A stretch of DNA of 64,000 nt from Tenacibaculum soleae (GCF_001693415.1 NZ_MAKX01000013.1:62001-126000); one strand, 5' to 3'; counted from the first letter of the stretch, positions 42,884 to 52,086 are shown. Translations and numbers: made by a program. Notes: a model not told the origin generated them from the letters alone.

Positions 42884-43558
42884 TTATTTAGAGTAGTGCC
42901 ACCAATTCATTTCACGTGTTAATTTATAACCTAGATTTTCATAAATTTTTATTGCTGAGTTTCCTTTAGTAGTATGTAAAATAGGATGTTTTTTATTTGC
43001 TATTATATTTTTAGTAACATGAGTTGTTAATTGTTTAGCAAAACCATTACCTCTATAATCGGGGTGTGTAACAACAGCACTTACCTCAATAAAATTATTA
43101 GTTTGCATGCGTTGACCAGTAATGGATACTAATTTGTTGTTTTTAAAAATACCAAAATATTTACCCATTTCAAAAGTTTTCATCTTAAAATAGCCTGGCA
43201 TAACCAACCAAACTAAGTCATATATTTCATTGATATGTTTAGTAGTAAGTGGAATGATTTTTTCGGTTATATTAACTTCAATTAAGTTTTCTAATACCAT
43301 TTGGCATCCTTCAATTTTTCGATTTAATGTAACAAAATTAGGGTCATGATTTGGTGTTTCTTTTTCTGTTACTAAGAAAAAACTATCAGTAAGTTTAGCG
43401 TATTTATTTAAAGCATTTGCTGTTTTTGAAGAATCAATAAAAGCGCCAAACGGACATACTTTTGGATTGTAAAATTGTACTCCATCATATTTAATAGCGA
43501 AATCTTTATGTGTTTCATTTAAAGAAAACCAAACAGGATTTTTAAGTTTATTTTCCAC
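42884..43558 (-). CDS. GNAT-family acetyltransferase
   Basis: 224 residues. The C-terminal half holds the GNAT core: SITGQRMQTNNFIEVSAVVTHPDYRGNGFAKQL (acyl-CoA loop R-G-N-G-F-A) and IKIYENLGYKLTREM. The N-terminal half (NPVWFSLNETHKDFAI) is a second, degenerate-looking domain. Overlaps the upstream epimerase gene by 11 bases, so they are translated from one mRNA. Substrate unknown. Confidence 0.83.
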   Translation of the reverse strand: MENKLKNPVWFSLNETHKDFAIKYDGVQFYNPKVCPFGAFIDSSKTANALNKYAKLTDSFFLVTEKETPNHDPNFVTLNRKIEGCQMVLENLIEVNITEKIIPLTTKHINEIYDLVWLVMPGYFKMKTFEMGKYFGIFKNNKLVSITGQRMQTNNFIEVSAVVTHPDYRGNGFAKQLTTHVTKNIIANKKHPILHTTKGNSAIKIYENLGYKLTREMNWWHYSK

Positions 43559-44441
43559 TTTTATAAATATCTTTTAAAGCTGATTTTAAATCAGAAAATA
43601 TAAATGAATAATGTTTTTCTGTTTTTTTATAGGAAATAGGACTTCCTTTTAATAAAAGGACATTCATTTCACCTAAAATAATTTTTAGTATAAATGAAGG
43701 CACGTTAAATGGAAGAACAGGTTTATGAATAACTTTTGATAGTATTTTTGTGAAATTTTTATTTGTTTGATGCTCGGGAGCTACAGCATTGTATGTACCT
43801 GTAAAGTTATTGGTTTTAATTGCTTTTAAATATATGTTGCATAAATCATCAATATGAATCCATGGCATGTATTGTTTTCCGCTTCCTATATTAGCTAAAA
43901 ACAAAGGTGTATTTATTTTTGGCAACGCACCACCTATTTCTGATAAAACAATACCGGTACGTATAATAGTAACAGGAATATTTAGTTTTTTAAATTGATG
44001 TGCAGCTTTTTCCCATTGTACACAAACTTTAGAAATAAAATCATTTTCAGGAAGATGATCTTCAGTAAAAATTTTATCAGAAGTAATCGCTCCATAATAA
44101 CCAATTCCTGAAGCTGAAATAAAACCTTTGAGTTGAATTTTTAACTCTTTTATTTTTTTAAAAAGTAGATTAGCGGACTGTACACGACTATCAATTAATA
44201 TTTTTTTTTGTTCATCTGTCCATCGCTTATCAGCAATTCCTGCTCCAGCTAAATGGATGATATGTGTAATGTTTGCAAAAGCATTATCATCAATAAATTC
44301 GTTTGAAATATTCCAAAGAAATTCATTCTTTTTTTTTGGATTTCTTGATAAAATAACAACTTCATATTTTTTTTCTATTAACTTTTTTTGAAGTCTTTTT
44401 CCAATTAATCCAGTTCCGCCAGTTATAAGTATTTTAGTCAT
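43548..44441 (-). CDS. TIGR01777-family SDR epimerase (YfcH/SDR39U1-like)
   Basis: 297 residues of extended SDR type. NAD-binding motif ILITGGTGLIGKRL at residues 4-17; SASGIGYYGA near 108 with the catalytic Tyr; the family hallmark MPWIHIDDL near 190. C-terminal DUF1731-like end (FNVPSFILKIILGEMNVLLLKG). These proteins are conserved but lack a proven reaction in bacteria. Confidence 0.88.
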   Translation of the reverse strand: MTKILITGGTGLIGKRLQKKLIEKKYEVVILSRNPKKKNEFLWNISNEFIDDNAFANITHIIHLAGAGIADKRWTDEQKKILIDSRVQSANLLFKKIKELKIQLKGFISASGIGYYGAITSDKIFTEDHLPENDFISKVCVQWEKAAHQFKKLNIPVTIIRTGIVLSEIGGALPKINTPLFLANIGSGKQYMPWIHIDDLCNIYLKAIKTNNFTGTYNAVAPEHQTNKNFTKILSKVIHKPVLPFNVPSFILKIILGEMNVLLLKGSPISYKKTEKHYSFIFSDLKSALKDIYKSGK

Positions 44442-44877
44442 TTTTAATATTTTTTATATAAAAAGTGAAAGGCAATAGAATGATTTTTGGCATTTGGAAT
44501 TACAACTTAATATTTATGTTCTTTAGGGGCTGTAACTTGAGTAAACATTTCCTTCATTCGTTTTACCTTATTTTTTTTCAGTAATCAGAGTAATTAAAAT
44601 AAGTCTTTTAACTTTTTATCCAATCATATGATATAAAAGTAATACAATAAAAAGTATTCTTAATTACTTAATTGTTTTTTACCATTTAATTAAAACGGTA
44701 GTACATACAAATATAAGGTTAGGATATTGTTTAGATAAGAAAAAAAACATAAAATAAGTACTTGTTTTTTAGTGTTTTAAAATATTTTTTAAAAAAATGA
44801 TATAAAATAAAAACCGAAATAGAAGTTTTCTCGTAAATAAGGTTGAATGAATAATTAACTAATAAAAATTTACAATC
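44442..44877. other. Gene-free stretch of 436 bases
   Basis: Very AT-rich divergent intergenic DNA between the epimerase and DUF4331 genes. I see no TAnnTTTG promoter with a -33 partner, no terminator hairpin, no repeat from the families above and no credible frame. TTTAGGGGCTG at about 44522-44532 recalls the G-rich loops of the candidate RNAs but has no supporting helices. Confidence 0.5.
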
Positions 44878-45528
44878 ATGAAAAAAATTAAATTAATTAT
44901 CGGAGCAGGTGTTTTTGCTTTAATCGGATTAATGCTTTATGCAGCAGATCATATTGATGCGCCAAATGTACAAGGTGGTACGAGCGATATTACAGACTTT
45001 TATGCTTTTCAAGCAGAAGATACAAACAACCTTGTTTTTGTAGCAAATGTTCAGGGGTTATTAAGTCCTTCAGCAACGAGTGAGGCAAAATTTGATGAAA
45101 ATGTATTAATAGAATTTAATATTGATAATAATGATGATAAAATAGAAGACTTGGTAATTCAGGCCATTCCAAGAGATGGGAAAATGTATTTTTTTGGTCC
45201 GTATAAACCATCAATGACAGGTGTAAAAAGTTTATTGCCTCAAGATGGATCTGAATACGGAGTAGCTATATCTCCCTATAAAGTAAATCCTGTTATAGGA
45301 AATAAAAACGGAATGAAATTTTTTGCAGGTCCAAGAGATGATCCTTTTTTTATGGATTTTGCTAAGTATGGTGAAATAATTGGAGGTATGGCGAGTGGAT
45401 TTGATAATCCAGGTACAGATACTTTTAAAGGAACCAATGTATTGTCTGTTGTTGTAGAAGTACCAAAGTCTATGATTGGAGGATCAGGAACTATTAATAC
45501 TTGGGTAGAAACAAAAACAAAGCAATAA
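44878..45528 (+). CDS. DUF4331 family protein, N-terminal-type half
   Basis: 216 residues with a hydrophobic N-terminus (LIIGAGVFALIGLMLYAADH). It starts like DUF4331 proteins: DHIDAPNVQGGTSDITDFYAFQAED near 24-48, and later GPRDDPFFMDFAK and GTNVLSVVVEVP. At 216 residues it covers about half of the usual protein; the C-terminal-type block is in the next gene. Extracytoplasmic. Function of the family is not known. Confidence 0.8.
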   Translation: MKKIKLIIGAGVFALIGLMLYAADHIDAPNVQGGTSDITDFYAFQAEDTNNLVFVANVQGLLSPSATSEAKFDENVLIEFNIDNNDDKIEDLVIQAIPRDGKMYFFGPYKPSMTGVKSLLPQDGSEYGVAISPYKVNPVIGNKNGMKFFAGPRDDPFFMDFAKYGEIIGGMASGFDNPGTDTFKGTNVLSVVVEVPKSMIGGSGTINTWVETKTKQ

Positions 45529-45626
45529 TTATCAATCAAATTTTAAAATCTTGAAGCATGAAACTTAAAAATATAAAAACGAACGTATTGTTAATAGTAT
45601 CAAATTTTATTACAAAAAACAGCACT

Positions 45627-46187
45627 ATGAAACTTAAACCAATAAAAATAGTATCACTTTTAATATTATCTTTTTTAACATTAATAAGTTGTAGTGATGA
45701 TAATGATAATATGGATTATTTAACACCTATGAATTTTTCAGGTACTTATACACAAAAAGATCAAATGGGACGACCAGCTATTAATACTGTGTTTGTTAAT
45801 AGTGATAAAAAAGATATGTTTAATACTACAATACCATCAGAACAAAATGCAGCCTATGCAGCGATGTTTGAAACAAATTTAAAAGCTTTAAGCCCAGCTT
45901 ATGCAAATGAAGGAGATAAAAATGCATTAGGGTTAGATGCCGCAAATTTTGCAGGAGTATTAGCTACCGATGTGTTAACGGTATCTTTAGATGGTAAAAC
46001 AACTTTTTATGATGGAGAAAATGTTTTAACAGGAAGAGCTTTAGCTGATGATGTTATAACGGTAGAGTTATTGTTGATTTTTGGAGGTGAAGATTTTACT
46101 GAAAACCCAACACTATCTGATGATAATGTAAGTGCTAATGATAAAGAGTTTTTAACATCTTTTCCTTATTTAGCAAGTCCTTGGTAA
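45627..46187 (+). CDS. Lipoprotein resembling the C-terminal part of DUF4331
   Basis: 186 residues from the ATG at 45627, chosen because it gives a proper lipoprotein signal (KIVSLLILSFLTLISCSDD). The frame runs 23 codons further upstream to 45558, where a partial duplication of the same start (ATGAAACTTAAA twice) is seen. The mature part has GRPAINTVFVNSDKK and ends FPYLASPW, which match the final blocks of DUF4331 proteins. Together with the preceding gene it looks like a two-gene DUF4331 unit. Confidence 0.72.
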   Translation: MKLKPIKIVSLLILSFLTLISCSDDNDNMDYLTPMNFSGTYTQKDQMGRPAINTVFVNSDKKDMFNTTIPSEQNAAYAAMFETNLKALSPAYANEGDKNALGLDAANFAGVLATDVLTVSLDGKTTFYDGENVLTGRALADDVITVELLLIFGGEDFTENPTLSDDNVSANDKEFLTSFPYLASPW

Positions 46188-46204
46188 AATTATAAAAAGA
46201 TAAG

Positions 46205-46237
46205 AATTGGCTACTTTGTCTCATTGTAGCCAATTTT
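46205..46237 (+). terminator. Hairpin between the DUF4331 pair and the TPR gene
   Basis: AATTGGCTAC (46205-46214) pairs with GTAGCCAATT (46226-46235), with only four T after it. It may be a weak terminator or an intercistronic processing/attenuation signal, as the TPR gene begins 20 bases on. Confidence 0.65.
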
Positions 46238-46257
46238 AAAAACTAATCCTTCTTATT

Positions 46258-47553
46258 ATGAAAACAATAAAAACACTACTAATTATAGTTATTTTTAATC
46301 TATTTTATAGTTGCAGTACTGCTACAAATATTGAGGTAACAAATGAAACAGATTATAATAAATACCTAAAAAATCCAATAAATATAACTGAAATATTAGC
46401 AGAAAGAGAGCTTGTTTTTTGGGAAAATAAAATAATTAAAAACCCCAATCAATATCCATATTTATCAAAAATAGCAGATGCTAACATGTTACTTTTTTCA
46501 TCAAAAGGTACTATTACTTATTTATTAGAAGCTGAGAAAAAGTTAATAGAAGTTAATAAAAAAACGAATTATAATAATAGCGGAAACTTAAGGGCATTAG
46601 CACGAAATTATATTTCTCAACATCGATTTAAAGAAGCTTTAGCATTAGTAAAAAAAGCCACTGTTATTGGAGAAAATTTAAGAGGTAGTCAAAAAATGCT
46701 TTTCGATATATATTTAGAATTAGGAAATACCCAAAAAGCATTTGAATTTTTAGCCAAGATAGAGGATTATGCCGATTTTGATTACCTAATTAGGGTTTCT
46801 AAATGGTATGATCATAAAGGAAATTTAAGTTCAGCCATTCGTTTTATGGAAAAGGCTATGAAAAAAGCTGAAGAAGCAAACAACAAACAGCTTAAAATTT
46901 GGAGCTACACCAACTTAGCAGATTTTTACGGTCATGATGGTCAAATTAAAGAGTCATACAATTTATATTTAAAAGCATTAGCTTTAGATGAAAATAATGC
47001 ATATGCCAAAAAAGGAATTGCTTGGATTGTTTATTCTAATGATCAAAAACCAACAGAAGCAAAGCGTATTTTAGATATGATTAGCACCCGTCATTTTTCA
47101 CCAGATTATTATTTGTTAAAAGCCGAAATTGCTGAGTATCAAAACGATTCTATATCAAAAAATAATAACATAAATTCTTATTTATCAACTATAAAAAATA
47201 ATCAATATGGTGTGATGTATCATCAAAATTTAGCTAAAGTTTATTTAGATGAATACAATAATACAGCCAAAGCATTACCGTTAATTAATGAAGAAATAGT
47301 TAACAGACCTACCCCACAATCTTACGATTTATTAGCATGGTATTATTTTAAGAAAAAAAAAATTAAAAAATCGTTAAAAATAGTAGATACATATATTGCA
47401 AATAAAACTTTTGAACCTGAAATACAGTACCATATGGCAGAAATTTATAAAGCTAACGGAAAAATATCAAAAGCAAAAAAAATAAGAAAAGAATTGCTGA
47501 AAAGTTCTTTTGAATTAGGACCTTTGATGACAAAGAAAATTTTAAATATTTAA
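46258..47553 (+). CDS. TPR-repeat lipoprotein
   Basis: 431 residues: lipoprotein signal (LLIIVIFNLFYSC, Cys near 19), then repeated helix pairs of TPR type (for example AYKLAL-like units NLRALARNYISQHRFKEALALV, AIRFMEKAMKKAEEANNKQ, ESYNLYLKALALDENNAYAKKG). Located between the DUF4331 pair and the TonB receptor; 15 bases separate it from the receptor. Probably a periplasm-facing scaffold of that system (inference). Confidence 0.83.
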   Translation: MKTIKTLLIIVIFNLFYSCSTATNIEVTNETDYNKYLKNPINITEILAERELVFWENKIIKNPNQYPYLSKIADANMLLFSSKGTITYLLEAEKKLIEVNKKTNYNNSGNLRALARNYISQHRFKEALALVKKATVIGENLRGSQKMLFDIYLELGNTQKAFEFLAKIEDYADFDYLIRVSKWYDHKGNLSSAIRFMEKAMKKAEEANNKQLKIWSYTNLADFYGHDGQIKESYNLYLKALALDENNAYAKKGIAWIVYSNDQKPTEAKRILDMISTRHFSPDYYLLKAEIAEYQNDSISKNNNINSYLSTIKNNQYGVMYHQNLAKVYLDEYNNTAKALPLINEEIVNRPTPQSYDLLAWYYFKKKKIKKSLKIVDTYIANKTFEPEIQYHMAEIYKANGKISKAKKIRKELLKSSFELGPLMTKKILNI

Positions 47554-47568
47554 TTAAAAACTATTATT

Positions 47569-49797
47569 TTGAAAACTAAATTAACAATACTTTTTGTGCT
47601 TATTAGTTATTTGCAATTATTTTCACAAAAGTTTACAGGAACAGTATTTAACACCAATAATAAACCTTTAGAAAATGTTTATGTGTATAACATGACAAGT
47701 AATACTCATAGTCATACAGAGGTAAACGGAAAATTTGTTATTGAAAAAGCAAATGAAGGCGATTTTGTAGAATTTAGAATTTTAGGTTACAAAAAACAAG
47801 TAATTCAATTAACTAAAAACAACTTAGCAAAGCCATATATATTAATTTTATCAACCAAACGTTTTATGTTAGATGAAATGGTTTTATCAAACAAACAAGA
47901 TGCTTTACAAACTTTTGTTAGAATAGATTTAGATAAAAAACCAGTAAACTCATCACAACAAATTTTACAAAAAGTACCAGGTTTATTTATAGGACAACAT
48001 GCTGGTGGTGGAAAAGCAGAACAAGTTTTTTTAAGAGGTTTTGACATTGATCATGGTACTGATTTAGCATTGTCAGTTGACGGAATGCCTGTAAATATGG
48101 TATCTCATGCTCACGGACAAGGATATAGTGACTTGCACTTTTTAATACCAGAAACTATTGAAAAAATAAACTTTGGAAAAGGGCCTTATTATGCAAGTAA
48201 AGGTGATTTTAATACAGCCGGATATGTAGATTTTAAAACAAAATCACATTTAGAGCAAAGTCAAATTGAAATTGGTATTGGGCAATTTAATACTTTTAGA
48301 ACATTAGGTATGTTTAATCTTTTAGATAAAAACAGTACAGACAATGCTTATATAGCTATTGAGTATTTGGCAACAGATGGTTTTGTAGAATCTCCTCAAA
48401 ACTTTAGCAGAATAAATATCTTTTCAAAATATAAAACCTTTTTAAAAGATAATAGTAGTTTGTCTTTATCAGCAGCTCATTTTACAAGTAAATGGGATGC
48501 ATCAGGACAAATCCCTGTAAGGGAAGTTGCTAACGGAAATATTACTCGTTTTGGTAGTATAGATGATACAGAAGGAGGAACTACATCAAGAACAAATATA
48601 AATATTGAACATTCAAAAGTTTTAAAGAATGATGTAAAAATAACTTCTAATATTTTTTATTCGAATTATAATTTTAATTTGTTTTCTAATTTTACTTTTT
48701 TCTTAGACGATCCTATAAATGGAGATCAAATAAAACAAACCGAAAATAGAGATATTTTAGGGTTTAACACACAATTTAAAAAGAAATTAAACATAAATAA
48801 AATACCAACAACATTAACTTTTGGTACCGGTTTAAGAACAGATATTGTAGATAATTTAGAATTATCACATACATTACAAAGAAAAGAAGTTTTAAATGAA
48901 ATTCAACTAGGAAAAGTACATCAAACAAATTTTTACACTTTTTTTAACAGTGAGTTTGAATTAGGTAAATTTACAATTGCTCCGGCTTTACGATTAGATT
49001 ATTTAAACTTTAGCTACAACGATTATTTATTGAATGAATATAAAACATTTTCAAAATCAAAAGTAATTGTAAATCCTAAAGTAAATATAACATACACACC
49101 AAATACAAAAACTCAATGGTTTTTAAAATCAGGTATTGGGTTTCATTCAAATGATGCAAGAGTTGTTGCTACACAACCTAACAGAAAAACATTACCAAAG
49201 GCTTATGGTATAGATTTTGGTAATATTTGGAAACCTACTTCAAAAATAGCAATTAATACTGCCTTATGGTATTTATTATCTGAAGATGAATTGGTTTATG
49301 TTGGTGATGCTGGTATTGTAGAGCCATCAGGAGAGTCAGAGCGTTTTGGATTAGATATTGGTTTTAGATATCAATTAACAGATTGGTTATATTTTAATAC
49401 CGATGCTACCATTACCGATGCTAAAATTGTAGCCGAGCCATCAAATGCTAATAACATACCGTTAGCTCCAAGTTTTACAATGACAGGTGGTTTATCTATA
49501 AATAATTATAAAAATTTTTCAGGAGGAATTGATTATAGATACATAGGAGATAGACCTGCAAATGAAGATAACTCAATAGTAGCAGAAGGTTATTTTGTTA
49601 CCGATGCAAATATTAGTTATAAAATTAATGATATAACTTTAGGTTTGGCAGTCGAAAATTTATTTGATGTAGCTTGGAATGAAACACAATTTGCAACGGA
49701 ATCTAGATTACAAAATGAACCTAACGCCGTAGAAGAAATTCATTTTACACCTGGTACACCATTTAGTGTAAAAGCAACAATAAGATATTCATTTTAA
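47569..49797 (+). CDS. TonB-dependent outer-membrane receptor
   Basis: 742 residues. Signal peptide (LTILFVLISYLQLFSQ), a carboxypeptidase-regulatory-like domain (FTGTVFNTNNKPLENVYVYN, about 22-95), the plug (VNSSQQILQKVPGLFIGQHAGG; FLRGFDIDHGTDLALSVDGMPVN) and a long beta barrel ending in ATIRYSF with a terminal Phe. HAHGQGYSDLHFLIPE is reminiscent of metal or copper-type receptors, but the cargo is not certain. Start codon TTG at 47569. No SusD partner, so not a SusCD pair. Confidence 0.9.
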   Translation: MKTKLTILFVLISYLQLFSQKFTGTVFNTNNKPLENVYVYNMTSNTHSHTEVNGKFVIEKANEGDFVEFRILGYKKQVIQLTKNNLAKPYILILSTKRFMLDEMVLSNKQDALQTFVRIDLDKKPVNSSQQILQKVPGLFIGQHAGGGKAEQVFLRGFDIDHGTDLALSVDGMPVNMVSHAHGQGYSDLHFLIPETIEKINFGKGPYYASKGDFNTAGYVDFKTKSHLEQSQIEIGIGQFNTFRTLGMFNLLDKNSTDNAYIAIEYLATDGFVESPQNFSRINIFSKYKTFLKDNSSLSLSAAHFTSKWDASGQIPVREVANGNITRFGSIDDTEGGTTSRTNINIEHSKVLKNDVKITSNIFYSNYNFNLFSNFTFFLDDPINGDQIKQTENRDILGFNTQFKKKLNINKIPTTLTFGTGLRTDIVDNLELSHTLQRKEVLNEIQLGKVHQTNFYTFFNSEFELGKFTIAPALRLDYLNFSYNDYLLNEYKTFSKSKVIVNPKVNITYTPNTKTQWFLKSGIGFHSNDARVVATQPNRKTLPKAYGIDFGNIWKPTSKIAINTALWYLLSEDELVYVGDAGIVEPSGESERFGLDIGFRYQLTDWLYFNTDATITDAKIVAEPSNANNIPLAPSFTMTGGLSINNYKNFSGGIDYRYIGDRPANEDNSIVAEGYFVTDANISYKINDITLGLAVENLFDVAWNETQFATESRLQNEPNAVEEIHFTPGTPFSVKATIRYSF

Positions 49798-49805
49798 TAA
49801 AAAAG

Positions 49806-49893
49806 TAGTTGTTCGGGGGGATAACTATTAAGTGCTATCATTTTTTAGAAGGATTAATGATAGTAAAACATAGTCGCTTTATGCGGCTATGTT
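49806..49893 (+). ncRNA. Candidate small RNA/3' UTR element E3 (three-hairpin, G-rich-loop family)
   Basis: Starts nine bases after the receptor stop codon. Hairpin 1: TAGTTGT (49806-49812) with ATAACTA (49821-49827), loop TCGGGGGG. Hairpin 2: 49833-49842 with 49856-49865 (CTATCATT/AATGATAG core), loop TTTTAGAAGGATT, close to the E1 loop TTTTAAGGGATT. Hairpin 3: AAACATAG/CTATGTTT with CGC/GCG inside, a terminator followed by TTTATTTA. No separate promoter is seen, so it may be released from the receptor mRNA or just be its terminator region. Confidence 0.5.
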
Positions 49894-50035
49894 TATTTAT
49901 ATAAGTGATTTAATTTTTTATAAAAACCGATATATAATTAAGACTATAAATATCAATAGCTTTATTAATAAATATAAAAAAGATTTTATAACCTAAGATC
50001 TTAAAATAGGAAGGCTTGTAAGATAAATATAATTG

Positions 50036-50833
50036 TTAAACAGCACCCAAAGTATATAACTGCTCTAAATTAGGAGATATACTACCTCCTGTAGGCTCTA
50101 AAGTAATACCGAATGCTTGAGATTCGTTAGGATTATCAATAGTAAATATTTTATTTTTATTAGTTATAAAATTATCGATAGTTCCTAAACTGGTAGGTGA
50201 TAACGGATCAAGTTTTAACGACCATACTTGATATACTTTTCCTTCAGGAGGATCAGGTAATCCTTGTACATCTAAATATATTTTTTGCGATTCTTTATTC
50301 CAAAAAACTTTAGCGTATGCCTCAGGAAGTACTTTTTGTCCCTGTAAAGGCACAGTAACAACATTTTTAGCTCTTATTACTTTTAATAAATTTTCATTCT
50401 GGGCTAAATAAGTATTCGATTTTTCTAATTGAAATTCAAATTGGTCTTTAGCTTGATTAATTGTATCTATTTCAGCTTGTAGGTTATTATTTTTATTTAT
50501 CGATAAAACTAATGTACTACCAATAATAAATGCAGCTGCCCAACCAGTATAAGTTGCCCAGTTATTTTTTCGATTATTTAAAGGAATAACTGTACTTGAA
50601 TTCTCTTTTTCTTGTAGTATTTTAATTAAAACATTTTTAAAAGAGTTTTTGTTTCCTGAACGAGAAACATAACCAGTAAGAGAAGATATTGATTTTTCAA
50701 TATCTTTTATTTCTTCTAAAATTTCAGGATATTTTATAATTAAGGCATGTATTTGCTCGTTTTCTTTTTCAGAAAGTGCCCCAGCAACGTACAATTCTAG
50801 TATTCCAGATTCTATGTGTTTTTTTGCTTCCAT
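50036..50833 (-). CDS. Anti-sigma factor of the RskA type
   Basis: 265 residues. N-terminal sigma-binding region (SGILELYVAGALSEKENEQIHALI, the usual RskA start), one membrane helix near 95-110 (WATYTGWAAAFIIGSTLVLS), a short coiled coil, and the extracytoplasmic RskA domain (YAKVFWNKESQKIYLDVQGLPDPPEGKVYQVWSL, read in parts; AFGITLEPTGGS). Its start overlaps the stop of the upstream sigma gene by one base. It should hold that sigma factor at the membrane until RskA is proteolysed. Confidence 0.87.
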   Translation of the reverse strand: MEAKKHIESGILELYVAGALSEKENEQIHALIIKYPEILEEIKDIEKSISSLTGYVSRSGNKNSFKNVLIKILQEKENSSTVIPLNNRKNNWATYTGWAAAFIIGSTLVLSINKNNNLQAEIDTINQAKDQFEFQLEKSNTYLAQNENLLKVIRAKNVVTVPLQGQKVLPEAYAKVFWNKESQKIYLDVQGLPDPPEGKVYQVWSLKLDPLSPTSLGTIDNFITNKNKIFTIDNPNESQAFGITLEPTGGSISPNLEQLYTLGAV

Positions 50834-51360
50834 TATTTAAGCATAATTCTTAACTCATTAATACAGTTTCTGTTTCTTGTTTTAACAGTACCTAAAGGTA
50901 TATTTAAACTTTCAGAAACTTCTTTTTGCGTAAAACCTTTAAAATAAAGTAATTCTATTACTTTTATACAGGTGTCTTTTAACTTATTTACAAAGTTTTT
51001 AATTCCAATAGCATTCGTTTTAGAATCTAAACTATCATGATTCTCTAATATATCTACGAAAATTTCAGAGTTTAGGTTTTTAGCACTGTTCTTAAAACTT
51101 TTTGATCGGGTTTTATCTATCGCAGCATTTCTAGCAATATTAATAATCCAAGTAAAAAACCTACCTTTTTTAGCAGAGTATGATGTAGCATTATTCCAAG
51201 CTTTTATAAAAACATCTTGAGTAACTTCTTCTGAAATATCTTTATCTCTAATAATATTAAATACAATTCCGTTTACACTTTTATTATACATTTCATATAA
51301 TTTTTCAAAAGCTTTTACATCTTTTTGTGTGAATTTTATAACAAGATCTTCTAATTGCAT
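50833..51360 (-). CDS. ECF sigma factor (SigK-like, RskA-controlled)
   Basis: 175 residues. Region 2: YEMYNKSVNGIVFNIIRDKDISEEVTQDVFIKAW; region 4: IELLYFKGFTQKEVSESLNIPLGTVKTR. Directly upstream of and coupled to the RskA-type anti-sigma gene. The pair faces the DUF4331/TPR/TonB locus tail to tail, and such pairs often regulate neighbouring envelope genes (inference). Confidence 0.9.
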   Translation of the reverse strand: MQLEDLVIKFTQKDVKAFEKLYEMYNKSVNGIVFNIIRDKDISEEVTQDVFIKAWNNATSYSAKKGRFFTWIINIARNAAIDKTRSKSFKNSAKNLNSEIFVDILENHDSLDSKTNAIGIKNFVNKLKDTCIKVIELLYFKGFTQKEVSESLNIPLGTVKTRNRNCINELRIMLK

Positions 51361-51408
51361 TTTATTTTTTTGTAAGATAGTAAAATTAATTAAGGCATAA
51401 TTTTATGA

Positions 51409-51981
51409 TTAATTACTTCTAGATTTTATATTGTTAGTACAAAGCTTAATAATTTCATAAATACGTTTTGTTCGAGTCGTTTCTCTTTTGGCTTGTAGTA
51501 GCCAATATAAATAATTCTTTTTATAACTAGGAGCAAAGTTTTTAAAGTTTGTAAAAGCAATTTTATTTTTATCAAATTCCATTTGTAGCTCTATCGGAAT
51601 TATTAGTTTATCAATCGCATCTAAAGTGTTCCAAGAATCATTTTTTTTAGCAATCTTTATGGCTTCGAATCCGCTGTTATGCATTAAATTAGTAGCAATT
51701 AAACTTTTAATATGTTTTTTATTTACGGCACTCCAAATACTTTTTGGTTTTCGCTTACAAAAATATTGCTTACGTTTACCGTTGCCTAAGCTTTTTACAG
51801 TGGCATCTATCCAACCGTAACACAAAGCTACTTTTACAGCTTCTTCCCAACGCATAGATTCCTCTATGTTTTCAACTTTATAAAAAATAAGATATATCCC
51901 TTCGGATGTATTATAGTTTTTAGACAACCAATTACGCCATTCAATATCATTCTTAAAATAAAATTCCACTTTTTCTTTCAC
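51409..51981 (-). CDS. YdeI/OmpD-associated family protein
   Basis: About 190 residues from a GTG at 51981 (VKEKVEFYFKNDIEWRNWL). The family blocks EGIYLIFYKV, MRWEEAVKVALCYGWIDATVKSLG and RKPKSIWSAVNKKHIKSL are clear. The frame extends 16 codons upstream to a TTG, but that stretch is hydrophobic filler overlapping a terminator. Family function is poorly defined (annotated as bacteriocin-protection in places). Confidence 0.82.
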   Translation of the reverse strand: MKEKVEFYFKNDIEWRNWLSKNYNTSEGIYLIFYKVENIEESMRWEEAVKVALCYGWIDATVKSLGNGKRKQYFCKRKPKSIWSAVNKKHIKSLIATNLMHNSGFEAIKIAKKNDSWNTLDAIDKLIIPIELQMEFDKNKIAFTNFKNFAPSYKKNYLYWLLQAKRETTRTKRIYEIIKLCTNNIKSRSN

Positions 51982-52027
51982 AATTACTATCTTATTTAAA
52001 AGAAAAATTATCGCTAATTTATAAAAC

Positions 52028-52063
52028 AAAAAAGAGAATGAAATAAAACTTCATTCTCTTTTT
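52028..52063 (-). terminator. Terminator after the 115-residue membrane protein gene
   Basis: GAGAATGAA (52034-52042) pairs with TTCATTCTC (52050-52058), flanked by A and T runs, usable on both strands. Confidence 0.82.
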
Positions 52064-52086
52064 AAATTATAATTTATTGTAAAAAA

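Noticed and set aside
44515-44545. Possible fourth member of the G-rich-loop RNA family (TTTAGGGGCTG)
   Set aside because: No convincing stem closes the loop and no second hairpin or terminator follows.
51982-52029. TTG-initiated extension of the YdeI-like gene
   Set aside because: The 16 extra codons overlap the terminator at 52028-52063 and do not match the family; the GTG at 51981 fits.
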